Under the pieces are notes generated by a model. That model was given only the letters and a program-made list of their open reading frames with translations, was not told the DNA's origin and made no database searches. 64,000 nucleotides of DNA from Pachypanchax playfairii (Eukaryota > Chordata > Actinopteri > Cyprinodontiformes > Aplocheilidae), in contig SSNP01000010.1 in the NCBI GenBank assembly GCA_006937955.1, positions 3,832,763 through 3,896,762 of the forward strand, given 5' to 3'. A program made the position numbers and the translations under genes. Shown piece by piece: positions 48,601-61,689 of this stretch (its first letter is position 1; each line of letters begins with the position of its first letter).

Positions 48601-51600
48601 TCACTCCGCCATGCCAGTTAACCGTTACCATGGTGATACCACTCTCAGCACAAAGCAATTTTATGTATGGGGCAGTTTGAAACAAATCATAAACTGTCTC
48701 AAACTGAGCGAACTGGGAGAGAGGACTGAAAAAAGTGTTTGAATTTTAAATTGATCATTTTCACATACTTTTTAGAATAATATTTTAACATTTGCATTAA
48801 CAGTAATGGTATTTTTAAGCAGACGACAGTTTAAACTTTCTGTTTCCAAGAATTATTTCAATAAATTATGACCCCATGAGTCAACATGCACCGGCCCTGA
48901 GGCACAACTGAACCAGATTTTCTAGTCAATGAAAGTTTATACAACTGCACGCTCTAAGAAATCTGTTTTCGGTAACAAAAGTCTAAAAGACCCTGGCAGG
49001 GTTTGTTGATGGTGGTTGTATAGAAGAACATTTAGGTTTATCTATAAAACTGACATTTACCTGAATAATCAACAAACAAAACCTAAAATAACCAGGAGAA
49101 AGATTAAAAATGTACTTTTTCATTTTATTTTTCCAGTTTGTCTTATTTCAATATCTAATACAAATGAGCTAAAGCAGAAAATGAGTCCTGAAGGGCTTCA
49201 TGATAATCAGCTGGTCTCTACATTTTACAGGTTTCCAGGACGTCCATGTGATGATCTTCATTGGTTTTGGCTTCCTTATGACCTTCCTGCAGCGTTATGG
49301 CTTCAGCAGTGTGGGCTTCAACTTCCTGATCGCAGCCTTTTCCCTGCAGTGGGCGACTCTCATGCAGGGCTTCTTTCATGGAATGCATGAAGGCAAGATC
49401 CACATCGGGGTAGAGAGGTGTGTGATGAACATGCATCCAAAATCAAAACCATAAACAAACTGCTTTATTCTCACTGGTTACATCCTGAGTAACAACATCC
49501 TGAAGAAAACTAGAAATACCATGACTCACATGCACAAAAAAAATCAGATTTCTTTAGTATACCACCCCCCAAAAAACACAAACAAACAAAAAAAAACATA
49601 AGTATTTTAAAATTAGTTCCTAAACTCTATTTCTCTTTTGGGATTTTTTCAGTATGATCAATGCTGATTTCTGCACCGGTTCCGTGCTCATCTCATTTGG
49701 AGCAGTTCTGGGTAAAACCAGTCCGGTCCAGTTGATGATCATGGCGATCTTTGAGGTCACGCTGTTTGCAGTCAATGAGTTTATCTTGCTGTCTCTTCTG
49801 GGAGTGAGTATCCATATTATATATAGACTAGAATCTTTGTTTAAAAATAGGTAAATTACTTCATCATTAAAAAATAAAGGTTTTGTTCTGTATTTATTAA
49901 TCTGTGCTGCATTTAGAGACCAAAAAGTTTTCTTCATGCAAATACTTATTTACCAAAAGTAAAACAACATTTTAATCTTTGCCATTAAATAATTTTTCTT
50001 CAGACCAGAGATGCTGGAGGCTCCATGACCATCCACACGTTTGGAGCCTACTTCGGCCTGATGGTGACCCGAATCTTGTACCGGCCCAACCTGCACAAGA
50101 GCAAACACAAGAACGGCTCGGTCTACCACTCTGACCTGTTTGCTATGATAGGTAATCATCAAACACAGATAAAAATTTACAAGTTAGTCACAAGCTGCCA
50201 CGTGGTTATTACACACTTTATACACGTGAGCAGTCTGGAACACCTTAAAAGAAACAGTCATACTTCACAGCCTTTGATCACATCTGTTCTCTTTTATTTG
50301 TTTCCCTCATTGTTAAAATCCCTCAAACTTACAGATAAATGTTTGTGTTGCATCCAAGTCTTTGGAGATGTTTTTAAGTACAGTGTTCAGGTTCACTTTC
50401 TCTGTGCTGACTGTTTTCTGTCTACAATAGGTACCATCTACCTGTGGATGTTCTGGCCCAGTTTCAACTCTGCCGTCACAGAACATGGAGACAGCCAGCA
50501 CCGCACAGCCATGAACACCTACTACTCTCTGGCAGCCTGCACTCTGTCAACATACGCCATGTCTGCCATCACAGCTCATGACGGCAAGCTGGACATGGTA
50601 AAGATTCAGATTGTCTCTGGAATTACATCAAAAATAAAAAAAACAAAACAAGACCAAAGCAAATAGTTATTCTTAAACACTCAAATGAATGAGGGTTAAT
50701 TCACTCCATAAAACTTGAACCTAACAAGGTTGTTTGTAATCGAGTAACTTGAACTGAATGTGACTCAGTTAAATGACTTTAAACGTGTTCAAACACGGAA
50801 AAGTGTTGCAATATTTCTCCTAAAGCAAAACCTGATGGCTGCTGTGTATAACACATAAATTCATGTAAGTGTTTTTATTTTAAGGAGCATTTTGAATGTT
50901 ATACTCCTAAGTTTGCCCCCTCATCCAGCTCCTAGTGGGGTCCCCCACCACAGCGTTTATTCATCCTGGTGCTCAGGACCCACTCTTCTGCTTGTTTTAC
51001 ATGTTTACCTGCATCGACACCTGATTCAAAAGATTGGCTTCTCAAGCCAAAAAGTTTCTCTGAAGCTTGTTAATCAGTCAAAGTCTGTTGTGTCAAAGGG
51101 AAAAACTAAAAAAACAACCCAACTCACACAACCCCAAACTATTTCGTGCAGGGCCGGTTCTGGGCATAGGCAGATTAGGCAATTGCCCAGGGCGCCCTCT
51201 GCTGGAGAGGGCGCCAAATTCTCCTTTATTTGTTTTTAAATTTATTTTATTTTATTTTTTGTGGACAAACTGTTGGACACACCATTCATCTCATGTAAAG
51301 AGCAAAATAAGTAATAATTAAATATCTATCACCTCTACTGTTCATTTTAGTATAAATAAATGTTTTTTGCAATGTAATCCAGTTATTAAGTTACATTGTT
51401 TCTGTTCTGGGAAGTAAGGAGCGCCAAAATCTTTTTTCCCCTAGGGCACAATGCAGCTCAGGGCCGGCCCTGATTTCGTGCACATTTAACTGTCAACACA
51501 CAGACAAAGGAGAAAATGTGAACATCAGTTTTCAACAGCAGATACAGAAAAGCTACTCACTGTGTACGACACACCCTCTAGTGGTGAAATGTTTGAACTA

Positions 51601-54600
51601 CATTTACACTGTTCAACACTGTGTGAGAGAAATGCAGCTTGATTAATAATTATCATATCAAAGCGGGATATTTATCTGAAATAAAACAAGAAAAATGACT
51701 AAAAATACATAATTAATGTGAAAAAGACATAATTTCAAAAGGATGTTTCAAACCATAAAATTAAAGAACATTTAAAAACCTGAATGTCATTATTCCAGCT
51801 CATCAAGATCATAGTTCTTTGAATGTAACCACACATGCAGTTGAAGTCTTGATAAAAGACATTTGATCCCCATTTCAGACACTTTTTGTTTCGTGACAAG
51901 ATAAACAGAAAAAAAAGGAATGGAGAATTTTGGGGAATCTGGTTTGATTAGGATAAAGTATAAATAATCACAGTGAACAGGAAAGATGTAAATCAAGGCC
52001 TAGAAATGTTCCACGTTTGGCCTTTCTAATGTGAAATGAATCCAAAATAAGTAACCAGTTCTTGTTTTCAGCTTTGTTTTTTGTAGCTAAACATAAAGAA
52101 CAGCTTAGAGCCTTGTGATTGGTCACATAGTTAAACTGTTCAGCCCACCTCTTCTGCCTCATAAAGGGTACAATAACACAAAAAAACATGATATGATTAA
52201 AGCAAGAGCCCAGAAAAATGTTATATATCAATTGAACAATATTAATATTAATTAATTTATGTTTGAACTTCACCAAATATTTAATAATTAGGCTGCATCA
52301 TAAGATAAAGTGACTGACAGGTGACTAAATTGTCAAAAGGATCTTATCAACAGTGTAACACAATGTAGATATGAGAAAAATATAAACATGACAGATACTT
52401 TATTAAAATCACTCTGTTTTTATAGGTTCACATCCAAAATGCAGCCCTGGCTGGTGGTGTTGCAGCTGGAACAGCTGGAGAAATGATGCTGACTCCCTTT
52501 GGCTCCATGATTGTTGGTTTCATGGCTGGTATCATCTCTGTGCTCGGCTACAAATACCTCACTGTAAGTACAAATCATTGTTTTATGCTAATAAATCAAT
52601 GGATATACTGAAAGCATTAGATCCAGATCTTTTTTTGACACTGCTTTGATGCTGGTTTTAGATCTTGGCTTGTTGCCATTCTTGAGTTTCAGTAATAAAA
52701 CTAATTCATTATCTGTTTCTTCCATCAGCCCATCCTGGAAGAAAAGCTGAAGATCCAGGACACCTGTGGGATTCACAACCTACACGGCATGCCTGGTGTC
52801 CTGGGGGCCATTGTGGGGGCTGTCACTGCTTCTGTAGCATCCAGAGACGTATATGGACACGGGTAAAAGAGAAATCTTTGCTTTCAGTCCTCTTGTTAGC
52901 TAAAACCAAATATTTTTTGTGTTGTGTCACATTTTGAGATTGTAAAGCTATCAAGGCAGAACACTTACTGATTCCATGTTTCTACATATGCATATAGTGA
53001 CTTTTTTTTCCTCCTTCTGTTAGTTTGGAAAGAGTGTTTCCTGATGTAGCAGATGGAGCCAGAGAGGCATCTTTTCAGGGAGCCATGCAAGCTACTTCCC
53101 TTGCTATCACCCTGGGAATCGCCCTGGTTGGCGGCCTTATTGTTGGTAGGTGATACAAACAAACAAACACCCATTTTACAGACTGAAAGACTAACCTGAG
53201 ATGCTCTTTTCCATCATTGACTCTGTATTTCTGACCAGATGTTACCAGTTGTGCAACTGTGCAGTAAAACTGAAAACAAATCAAAGTTTTCAGGACACAG
53301 TTGCTGTCACATGCTGAACAATATGCTTCTGTTTAAACTTTACTATTATCTCAATCATATAAAAAATGTCAGGATTCCTACTTGAAACTATTTAAACCTG
53401 ATCCAATCTAAAATACTGAGCCATAAATACTTCCTCTGTGTTTAGGTTTTATTTTGAAGCTGCCTGTTTTCGGTGCTCCTCAAGATACCACCTGCTTTGA
53501 GGACAGCATCTACTGGGAGGCAAGTGAACACAACACCAACCTGACAATTGTGCAATAACATACTGAGTATTTATTTATTTATATCCTATAAAATCTGCAT
53601 CTATTTTGAGCTTAACTAGTTTTAACAGATTTAGCTGGTTTCCTTATGCTTTAAACCTGATGACATCATCATTTGCTTAAAGTATTTGAAAAATTTGAGA
53701 TTCTTTACACAAAATGAGGTATTGCACTGCATTTTTACAGGACTAATATTTTGTAGCATTCTGTAATTATGTCACATTAATCAATTAAACAAAAAATATA
53801 ATTAGAATAGTATAGATATTCTATTAAAGTATGTTATCCCTCATATACATGCTCATAAACATAACATTTCTGTGACTTACAGTCCAAGTAAAAGCAGTAT
53901 GATTTCAAAATGTACACTATGAAATAGCATAAAGAAAGTCACCTAATGCTGGTGTTCTGTAGTAAATGTTAACTGATAATTTATGAGAAGAATTTCTGGA
54001 CATTGTGTGAAGAAGCTAATTGGCAGGTCTTTGTGTTGTTGCACATCCTGCTTCCTGCAGGAGGGCAGCACGTTTCCATCAAACACCCAGGAACGAGGTG
54101 TTACTGGTGGCATTAAAAAGAACGGAACAACTCAATAGTGAAATTATTAGATGTTTAAACAGTTAAGTCTTTAATAATGGTCAGATGAAACCATAAAGCT
54201 GTTTGACCACCAGGGGGAGCAAATTCACCACTGCAGAGCTCGAGCATCGGTGCTGGGAGATGAGAGATGAGATTTTCCGCCAGTGACTTGTGAACATGAT
54301 TCTTATCCATCACGCCTCTTATTTTTTTATCTATAGATATTTAAAATTCACATCAGATAAACATGATCCTGCTGAAATAGAGTTTGTTTGAAGTCTGTTT
54401 GAGTTTATTTATCGCAGACCTCATGAAAAAGTTTTAGAATAAACTCATCTCTGTTTGTGAATGCAGAGTTTGACATTCAGGTTTAGGAGACTAAAGATGA
54501 TTTCAGGTCTTAGATTCAGTTTCATCTATGCCATTAATGAAAAGAAGAAATAAAAACTTAAGCAATTATGCATTTAAACCTGGAGAGACCTAACATTTTA

Positions 54601-54733
54601 AATAGAAACAACTACTAGCTTTAAACATTAAGTAAACATGTGTTTTCTGTCTTAGATGCCAGGGGAAGAGCCAAGTCACGGTGACCAGCTGACTGTTGTG
54701 AAAACAGAAGAATCGGAGAAGCTGAATGGTTAG
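45661..54733 (+). CDS. rhbg: Rhbg, Rh-family B ammonia channel
   Basis: Ten coding exons: 45661-45850, 49231-49417, 49653-49803, 50004-50151, 50431-50597, 52426-52563, 52729-52862, 53024-53145, 53446-53519, 54656-54733. Phases close to 462 aa (human RHBG 458). Start is the ATG before TDVNTNMRLKLPVTCF. About 12 hydrophobic segments are seen. Key residues of Rh/Amt channels are present: D179 in RDAGGSM, the pore twin histidines H187 (MTIHTFGAYFGL) and H346 (HNLHGMPGVLGAIVG), F132 as a candidate gate, and a glycosylation site at N46. The cytosolic tail ends in acidic HGDQLTVVKTEESEKLNG. Rhbg moves NH3/NH4+ across basolateral epithelial membranes; in fish gill it serves ammonia excretion. The last intron uses a GC donor (53520). 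Confidence 0.95.
51149..51472. mobile_element. hAT-type miniature transposon in an rhbg intron
   Basis: Begins CAGGGCCGG and ends CCGGCCCTG, flanked by a perfect 8-bp duplication ATTTCGTG (51141-51148 and 51473-51480), the target size of hAT elements. The 324-bp interior holds GGGCGCC words near both ends, in inverted position, and no transposase. Identical flanks point to a fairly young insertion. It lies in the intron before 52426. Confidence 0.92.
54061..54138 (+). other. rhbg: Possible alternative 3' terminal exon of rhbg
   Basis: A strong acceptor (pyrimidine tract, cttcctgcag ending at 54060) opens a frame in exactly the phase (0) left by exon 9. It codes 25 residues (EGSTFPSNTQERGVTGGI then KKNGTTQ) and stops at 54136-54138. 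It would replace the normal acidic tail with a basic, Ser/Thr-rich one. No poly(A) signal is obvious soon after. May be chance. Confidence 0.3.
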
Positions 54734-55374
54734 CGGAAATCAGAATCGCACTGTGATGTTTTAACAGCACTTAAAAGCTCAAAAAGATTCAAACATATCC
54801 ACATTGTGCTCATGTCATCTGCTGAGTGATGTGTTCTTACATGGAAAAACATTATTTTTTACACTGCAATGTACTGTAAATTATAAAAAACAAACAACAG
54901 CGTTTAAAGATTTCTGTGACTGAACGATCACTAGAGGGCAGTGTCGAGCTTTTTGTGTTACGAGCCAGTGAAAAAGCTGCACTGACAAAAAAATGGAACA
55001 TGTTACACAATATTTTTTTTTTTTACAGTCAGTTCAAACCAAAGAAATATTTTAAGCCAGAAAGCAGTTTTAAGGTAAAAGCAGAACATTTTAATGTGTT
55101 TTGTTGATTTTTATCTTTTTATGAAATCATGTTAATCAGACAACTGATTTCTTTTCAAAGTCATTTTAATTTACATGTTAAACAAAAAAACAAAAGGTGA
55201 GAGTTTAACTGCCATTTTTGACTCAATTATACTATATTTTTTTGTATGTTGGTCATTTAATTTGATTGATTTCCTGATTGGCTCAAATCAAGTAGAAGAA
55301 AAATGAGAGTTGGATTTACTGTATTTTTGAATTTTGACTTTTTGGAAACATCCTCCTGGTTTGTTTATGGCAAA

Positions 55375-55380
55375 AATAAA
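55375..55380 (+). terminator. Likely poly(A) signal of rhbg
   Basis: AATAAA about 640 bases after the rhbg stop, followed by a GT-rich stretch (gtgttc, ctgtttttgtc), as expected downstream of a cleavage site. Confidence 0.5.
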
Positions 55381-56690
55381 GTGTTCAAAATCTGTTTTTG
55401 TCATGTAATATTTAACACAAACATAAAGTACTACAGAAAATGATGGGCCAAATATTTATTATCTTCCTGGTAGTCACAATTTAAAAGTTCTGACCAAAAT
55501 ACATACTGAAAATTTGAAATTGTAATACTGTATTTGATATTAAAAATGAAGTTACGGCTGAAGAAAATTGAGTTGTTGTAGTTGATTATTTATATAACTC
55601 AATTTAATAACAAAGGTAATCTCTGGAGATTACCCACAAAAGCTTTAGCTTTATTGTTTTATATTCAGATTCAGAGATGTAATTTGCTCTGCGTGTCTAA
55701 ATGTAGCAACTTGAAAAACTAAATATTCTTTTTGCAAATTAATTGTTGTGGATTTTTACTTTATGGAGTTAAAACAAAAAACAAAACACCTCAGAGCACT
55801 ACACAAGAAATTGTTAAATTTGAGTCATAGGTCCATTTTAAAACCCAACTACAGGGAGTCATATCATTTGTAATGTAATTAGATTACATTTGACTAAAAT
55901 CACTGTCTGTAAAAACAGTTGCCTTTATAAGAAACCTGCAAATTTCACTGAATGTTTATTGTAGCGCAGTCCTGATCAAACCGTATGACGGTGACACTGT
56001 AAACAAACAACAGAGAAACACTTAAAGCAAAATAGTAAACATGGAGATTAAAGACAGCAGAGTGAGGAAATGCGGTCAGTGTGTCCTCCAACAGTATGGC
56101 AGCATAACTCAAGGGATGGATCAGAAGAACACTTAAACTATATAATTGAGCGAAAAAAAAAAGATTTTAGTCTATTTTTTAAGGGTGTTTGCCTCATAAA
56201 GGAACCCGATAACTGAAAGCTCTGCCTCTCGTTTCACTTTTAGAAACGTAAACCTGTAGTCTGACAGTTAAGTGTTCTGTTGGGCACAAAAGTAATAACA
56301 AGAAGATATTTTAATATAAAATTGAGCTTATTTTATTTTTACTTATAATTCATCTGAAGGGGAGAGTTTGGTAATAATCCAGTCATAAATTGGCCACTGT
56401 GTCCACTAGAGGGTGCTGTCACCAAAACAGTAACAAACTGTACTCTGCTTTATTCTGGAGTAATGTTTGAACATTAGACATCATACAACAATTAAAAGCT
56501 TATTATCACACGAATCTTGTACAGAAAATTCACTTGGTTGCTCTTTTACAGGTGGACAGCTTCATTATTTGTGCACTGTGGTGATATTTTCCAAATAAAG
56601 TTTGTCGAAATTAACATAATTATGCAAAACATGCATATTAGCAATATAATCATCACTTTATTTTGTAGTTTCACATTAATATTTCTAAGT
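55381..56690. other. Intergenic DNA, no gene recognised
   Basis: AT-rich and featureless to the eye. Confidence 0.5.
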
Positions 56691-56699
56691 TTTAGCACT

Positions 56700-57060
56700 A
56701 ATTATCACAATAATCACATACTTTGATGAGCAACCTGCCACGATGCAGAATTATTTTTCCCTCCTTTAGATAGAGGGCCCCTTTATGGACTGCACGAGCC
56801 TCTTCTGACCCCCCCCCCCCCAATAGTGTGGTGATGGTGCCACGGCGTGAACAGGCACTGCAGCCCTTTCCCAGGAACCAAAGGACAGGTGGACAGCTGT
56901 TTACTGAATAGGCGCTCATACTGAAGAGCTTAATTGAGCTTCATAGGGCCAATTAAAATGCAAAGAAAAATAATCATGATCATGGTAATTATTCTATTGT
57001 TCCATGTGTCTTCATAAGACGTGCTTGTTTGGCATCATACCTGCAGTATTTTGAAGACAA
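56700..57060. promoter_or_regulatory. Candidate conserved non-coding block 1
   Basis: More even base composition and low simple-repeat content than its AT-rich flanks, apart from one C-run near 56810-56821. It contains homeodomain-like words (CCAATTAAAATGC, GGTAATTATT). No reading frame makes sense. Conservation is inferred from texture only. Confidence 0.3.
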
Positions 57061-57459
57061 AAAAAGAAAAAAAGTGAAAATCATGTCTAGTGGTAAATTG
57101 TGTCAAGGCTATAATTGTATTCTAAAAAATATATACTGTATTACAAAGGTTTTAGTTTCTGTAGCTTGAAGTATACTTTTTGATGTGGTGGCATAAAAAG
57201 ATTTTTTTCAATAATTACATACTTTCTTTGAATACAAGCACAATTTTGCATATAACTGTTCACCACTTACCATTAAGTCCTTCTTTTGTTTGGTATAAAT
57301 GTAAAACAATGAAATATGGTGGGAAAAAGTACTTTGTGTGAGGAAAATTACAATAATTTTCAAGGGTGAATAAAAATGTACATGTTCACGTTTAGTTTGA
57401 AATTTTGGTATTTTTTGAACCGCATCATAGGACAGGGCTAAAACATTTATATATATTTA

Positions 57460-57900
57460 CATTATAATTTATGCAAATGAACAAAGGCTTTATTCTAATC
57501 TTTCCCTCTCATACTGTAATCAGATCATTTTTCAGCTGTCTTGAGTATGACATCCCATTTAAATCTGACACTCTTTTACTCTTGACCTTATCACTGTATT
57601 TCTCTGCATGTGACCAGTGAGCAAGGCACGTGGGAATGGTGCTGATCAACCCCTCCAGCTACACAGAGTCTTCCTAAAAGCAGCTGTAGCCTCCTGTGGC
57701 TCAGCTTCCAGCTAGTATGCGATTGTTGTTCTTAACGCTGTTCTTGAGGTGAACATAATAGATTAATAGGCTCCCTCAGGATCTGCAGATCTCCTGTGGG
57801 AACCCTCGGCGTGCTTACGGCCTTGCTGTAGTCTTAATGGGCCAAGGCTAAAATCACTCTGTCAGTCTGACACGCATCATGTGAAAAAATTATATATTTA
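57460..57900. promoter_or_regulatory. Candidate conserved non-coding block 2 with octamer and SOX words
   Basis: An octamer ATGCAAAT (57471-57478) is followed two bases later by ACAAAGG (57481-57487), a POU and SOX pair. The stretch to 57900 is GC-richer and free of repeats (TGACCAGTGAGCAAGGCACG, CTTGCTGTAGTCTTAATGGG). Enhancer role is inference. Confidence 0.35.
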
Positions 57901-58389
57901 CATATATCTGAGATAATTACAACACGTGTGGGTATTTTTTTACCCTTAAACATTTAGGAAATCTTATCTCAGATAAATAATAGTAAAGTTCTAATAGAAA
58001 ATTAATCACAACAGTTGTTCTGTGATTATATAATTAGTTCATTTGCTTGTGCTTTTTTTTTTTTGGGGGGGTTGTTGTTCAGATCCCTCACAGCATACAG
58101 ATTCTCGCAGTTAATTACTCTCAGCGTCCAAACATCAGCACTTTGCAGGAGCATCTGGGACTTCACACTCAGAGTTAATTTAACACTTGTTATTATTTTG
58201 AACATTCATCTTAAAAGCTTCATCAGCTCTCCAATCAACTCTTGTCAGCTCTAAATAATCATCACTGAAAAAGGTGCAATCATTGAAGCAGCAGAGAAAA
58301 CAACTTTACACCGAGAAACACGCCATGAGACGCTACTGTTTGTGAAGAAGAAATAAATAAATCTAAAGCCACATTTTGGTTTATAACCA

Positions 58390-58800
58390 TGAACAAAGCT
58401 GTTGTTGTCACCCCCCTTGTCACTTTTCTGAAGGGAGCAGAGACGTGCTGAGAGGTTGTGACTGATGCCAGCCCAGAAGGGGGATGATGGAGCAGGGGTG
58501 TCAGTGGGAGCGCTCACTAAATGCAGGAAGTTGTTCAGCTGAAGAGGGTTTCAGCCACTTGACTGAGGGGAAATTGCCTTCAATGCTCCAGGAGTACATG
58601 GGAGTGCTTCACTTGAATTTCCTCGCTGTAAAATGGCTAGCTCTGTGAATACCAAATCAACAAAAGTAGAGGCTGTGTGCATTCCGGGCCCCGCGACTGT
58701 TCAACTCTTTCATAGCTCACCTGTGGTCAGTAAATCCTGCGTGTGAAAGTGGAACTTGCCAGGACTGGAATCTATTTCAATCCATCCAATTGCTCAGATT
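58390..58800. promoter_or_regulatory. Candidate conserved non-coding block 3
   Basis: Complex unique sequence of even base composition (e.g. CATGGGAGTGCTTCACTTGA, CTCACCTGTGGTCAGTAAAT) with frames broken on both strands. It is ended by a (CA)n at about 58820. No coding signal seen. Confidence 0.3.
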
Positions 58801-58929
58801 CATGGAAAATAACACCCTCACCACACACACACACACAAGCACAATTTACTGAACACATAAAGCCCCACCAAGGTTAAAATGAATTTGGCTTATCATTTTA
58901 AACTCATCAACAATTTTTAAACTACGTAG

Positions 58930-59128
58930 AAAAGCACTTGGAAAGTGCAAACCACGGCCAAGTGGACATATTGTAGAAAGTACTATGTCTGTATCCTTAA
59001 AAAATTCCTGGATCCAGATGGTAATCCAGATCACCCTCAAAATCTAATCGATTGTTTTTTGGGTCACTTATGGCCTTTCCTGAAAATTTCATCAAAATCC
59101 ATCCATTAGTTTTTGAGTTATCCTGCTA

Positions 59129-59190
<62 letters not shown>

Positions 59191-59212
59191 CTTGGCGGAG
59201 GTAACAAATATA
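58930..59212 (+). mobile_element. LINE 3' tail (RTE-like) ending in (AGAC)n
   Basis: AAAAGCACTTGGAAAGTGCA, TTTCATCAAAATCCATCCAT, TTTTTGAGTTATCCTGCTAA, then AGAC repeats and CTTGGCGGAGGTAA match, from memory, the 3' end of a widespread fish RTE-type LINE. Only the tail remains. Clade not certain. Confidence 0.7.
59131..59190. repeat. (AGAC)15 microsatellite
   Basis: Fifteen perfect AGAC units within the LINE tail, where short runs of this word are normal and have expanded. Confidence 0.97.
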
Positions 59213-61600
59213 TTGAATCAACTCAACACATCCGTGTATTTTTAGAAGTGTGGGTGTTTCAGTCCGTTTAAAGTTTCTATAAAGAGGTAGATTTTCCACC
59301 GCTCTTCTCACTCATGTACAGTAAAGTTTCCATAGAACAAGTAAAAGTAGAAAATAAAACACTACTTGATGTTAAACCAGACACAAAAATGTTGATAAAA
59401 AGTACACAAGTTATGAATAAATTAAATATTAAAGATTCAATAATAAGTGCACCATATTGTGTCACTTCCTGACCTCTATTACCAGATTATCATATCATTG
59501 CTGCATCACTTTTTAGTAAATCCTTTCTTTCCCATTTCTGACACTCAGTCTTCAACTTTGCTTTACATGACTAACCAAACCCAAATTTACTGCTCTGGGA
59601 TCGAACAAAGAGGCTTTAACATTTTAAAAAGATCAGAAGAATCAAATTCATCCATGGGCTGAATGACCATTGTGACAGAAAAGGATCACATTTAGGGCAG
59701 AATGGTGCAGCCTCTAATCCCAGAGTTCCTGCGAGGTCCCCTGGCGTAGCACCCGGCACCCTAACAAGGCCTCCCACTGGACTCATTACAAGAGGAAAAA
59801 CCAACAAAGGCAGTTATAACACACTCCTTATGAAAGACACCAGGGGTAAGGGGGCCACGCTGGACACCACCAGAACAAAAGAACACTGACGACCCCACCA
59901 CCACCATCGCCAGTCTCCTCCCTACCTTCACCCCAACTGCCCCCACTTCCATCGCACGCATGCCTCTGAGCTGCAGGCCTTGCAGAGGGGGTCTGCAGAG
60001 GTCTGGGCCTTTGTGGCCTGGTAATTGAGGAAGCATGTGGCTCTCCAGTACCTTACCAGTGTCAACATCAGGGACAACATATATAAAGTCCCGCTATGAT
60101 AGTTGGGAGAGCTCGGAAGAGCAAATGGTGGCTGTTAGCAATACAAAAATGCATCCTAATTAATGATGCAAAGACATAAAAAGCAGATTCTGAGCTTCAA
60201 ATAACCCAAAAATTACTACTTAGGTTTAAAGATGTTTCAAGTTTGGGTTGAGTACTTTATTTTGAAACTACATATAGCTGCTAAACATGGTTGAAAATAT
60301 TTTGTAGTTTTTGCACACATCCAGTGTAACAAAACAGTTGATTAGTAGGTTGATCCTGATGTGCACAATTACCTGGACACAAAACAAAAATTCTCAGAAA
60401 ACAACAACAAATCTGCAAGTCGGTCACAAAAAAATAAAAATCCGAGCAAGACACCGCAACAATGGAGACAAAACAGGAAGAAAACAGTGTGACAGTTTGT
60501 GGAACAGAGAACAAAAACACAGAAACACAAAGAGGAACAGTCGTGACAAAAGACAAAGATCAGGACCATCTGGCGTTAAACTGAGGAGAAGCAACAAAGT
60601 GATCGCAAATAATCAGCAGGTAAACTTCCTGATGGAATGTGTGCAGATCACGTGTTTTATGTCTGAATAAGATCTAAAATCCCGTGACTCTGAATCACAA
60701 ACTGCCAACAGACCTAAAGATTCAGACTGGTTTAACGTGTCTCCAGGGTTAGTCAGGTGAGATGTGAGTCGAGAGCCCCGACAAAGACCGTGATAGAAAA
60801 ACTAACGATAACGTGCTGCTTGGATTGATTGAAGAGTGTAAACGAGACTCAAAATGATCCAGATAAAAAGGTAAAATGCATTTTAAGATGTTTTAGAGAG
60901 GCTAAAGATGTGTGAACTTTGCAAGTAAAATACAAATATGCTGCATCACTCAGACGAATAATGTTTGCAAACTTACATTTAATGCAAACGGTAAACGACT
61001 AGTCAATCTAATGTAGCTCTCTCTAAAAAGTGCCTCTGAGTTTTAATATCAAAAATTTAAACAAAGCAGATTCATTTCATCAATTGATTATTTAAATAAG
61101 GTCAGCAGACAACAGTGACCCACTACATCATACATGTTTATACTCAATGAATTCAACTGCATTTTATCTTAAAGCTTTAAGAAGCAAATCAGACATATTT
61201 AGAGGTGGTAACTGAAACTTTTGTGTAAAAAGAGCTTAGCTGCCTTAAAGATCCGCCGAACGTTGTAGCACAGGTGCTAACTCCATATCTTGACTTTGCA
61301 CGTTGCATAAAATGACTGTTTTATTCAGTTAAGATAATTATTTTCAATAGATAAGCCTGTATTATCTGTATTTTAAAAAAAAGTGTCTGAAGATATTGGC
61401 AGGGGATTCATCCAATCCTTTCCCCTAACTGAACACTGCCTCATTCTCATCAGCAAAAACACAGAAAAAAAAACAGTCATTGATAAAAGACACAGAGAAA
61501 AAAAATACCCAGAATTTGATATAATCAAAAAGAAAAAAGACAGAATGAGCAAAAGATGTGGGGGGGTGTGTGTTAATTAACCAACCACTAATCCCAACCA
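59213..61600. other. Intergenic DNA with one GC-richer block
   Basis: 59660-60080 is GC-richer and includes CCCTAACAAGGCCTCCCACT and AGGGGGTCTGCAGAGGTCTG; it could be an old repeat or regulatory DNA. The rest is AT-rich, without supported genes. Confidence 0.4.
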
Positions 61601-61689
61601 CATCAATAGCCGGGTCATGGATGTGAGGAAGAGAGGGAAGAAAAAAAAAGGAGAGAAAAAGAACGAACAGAGAAAAGTTGTAGCATGAT

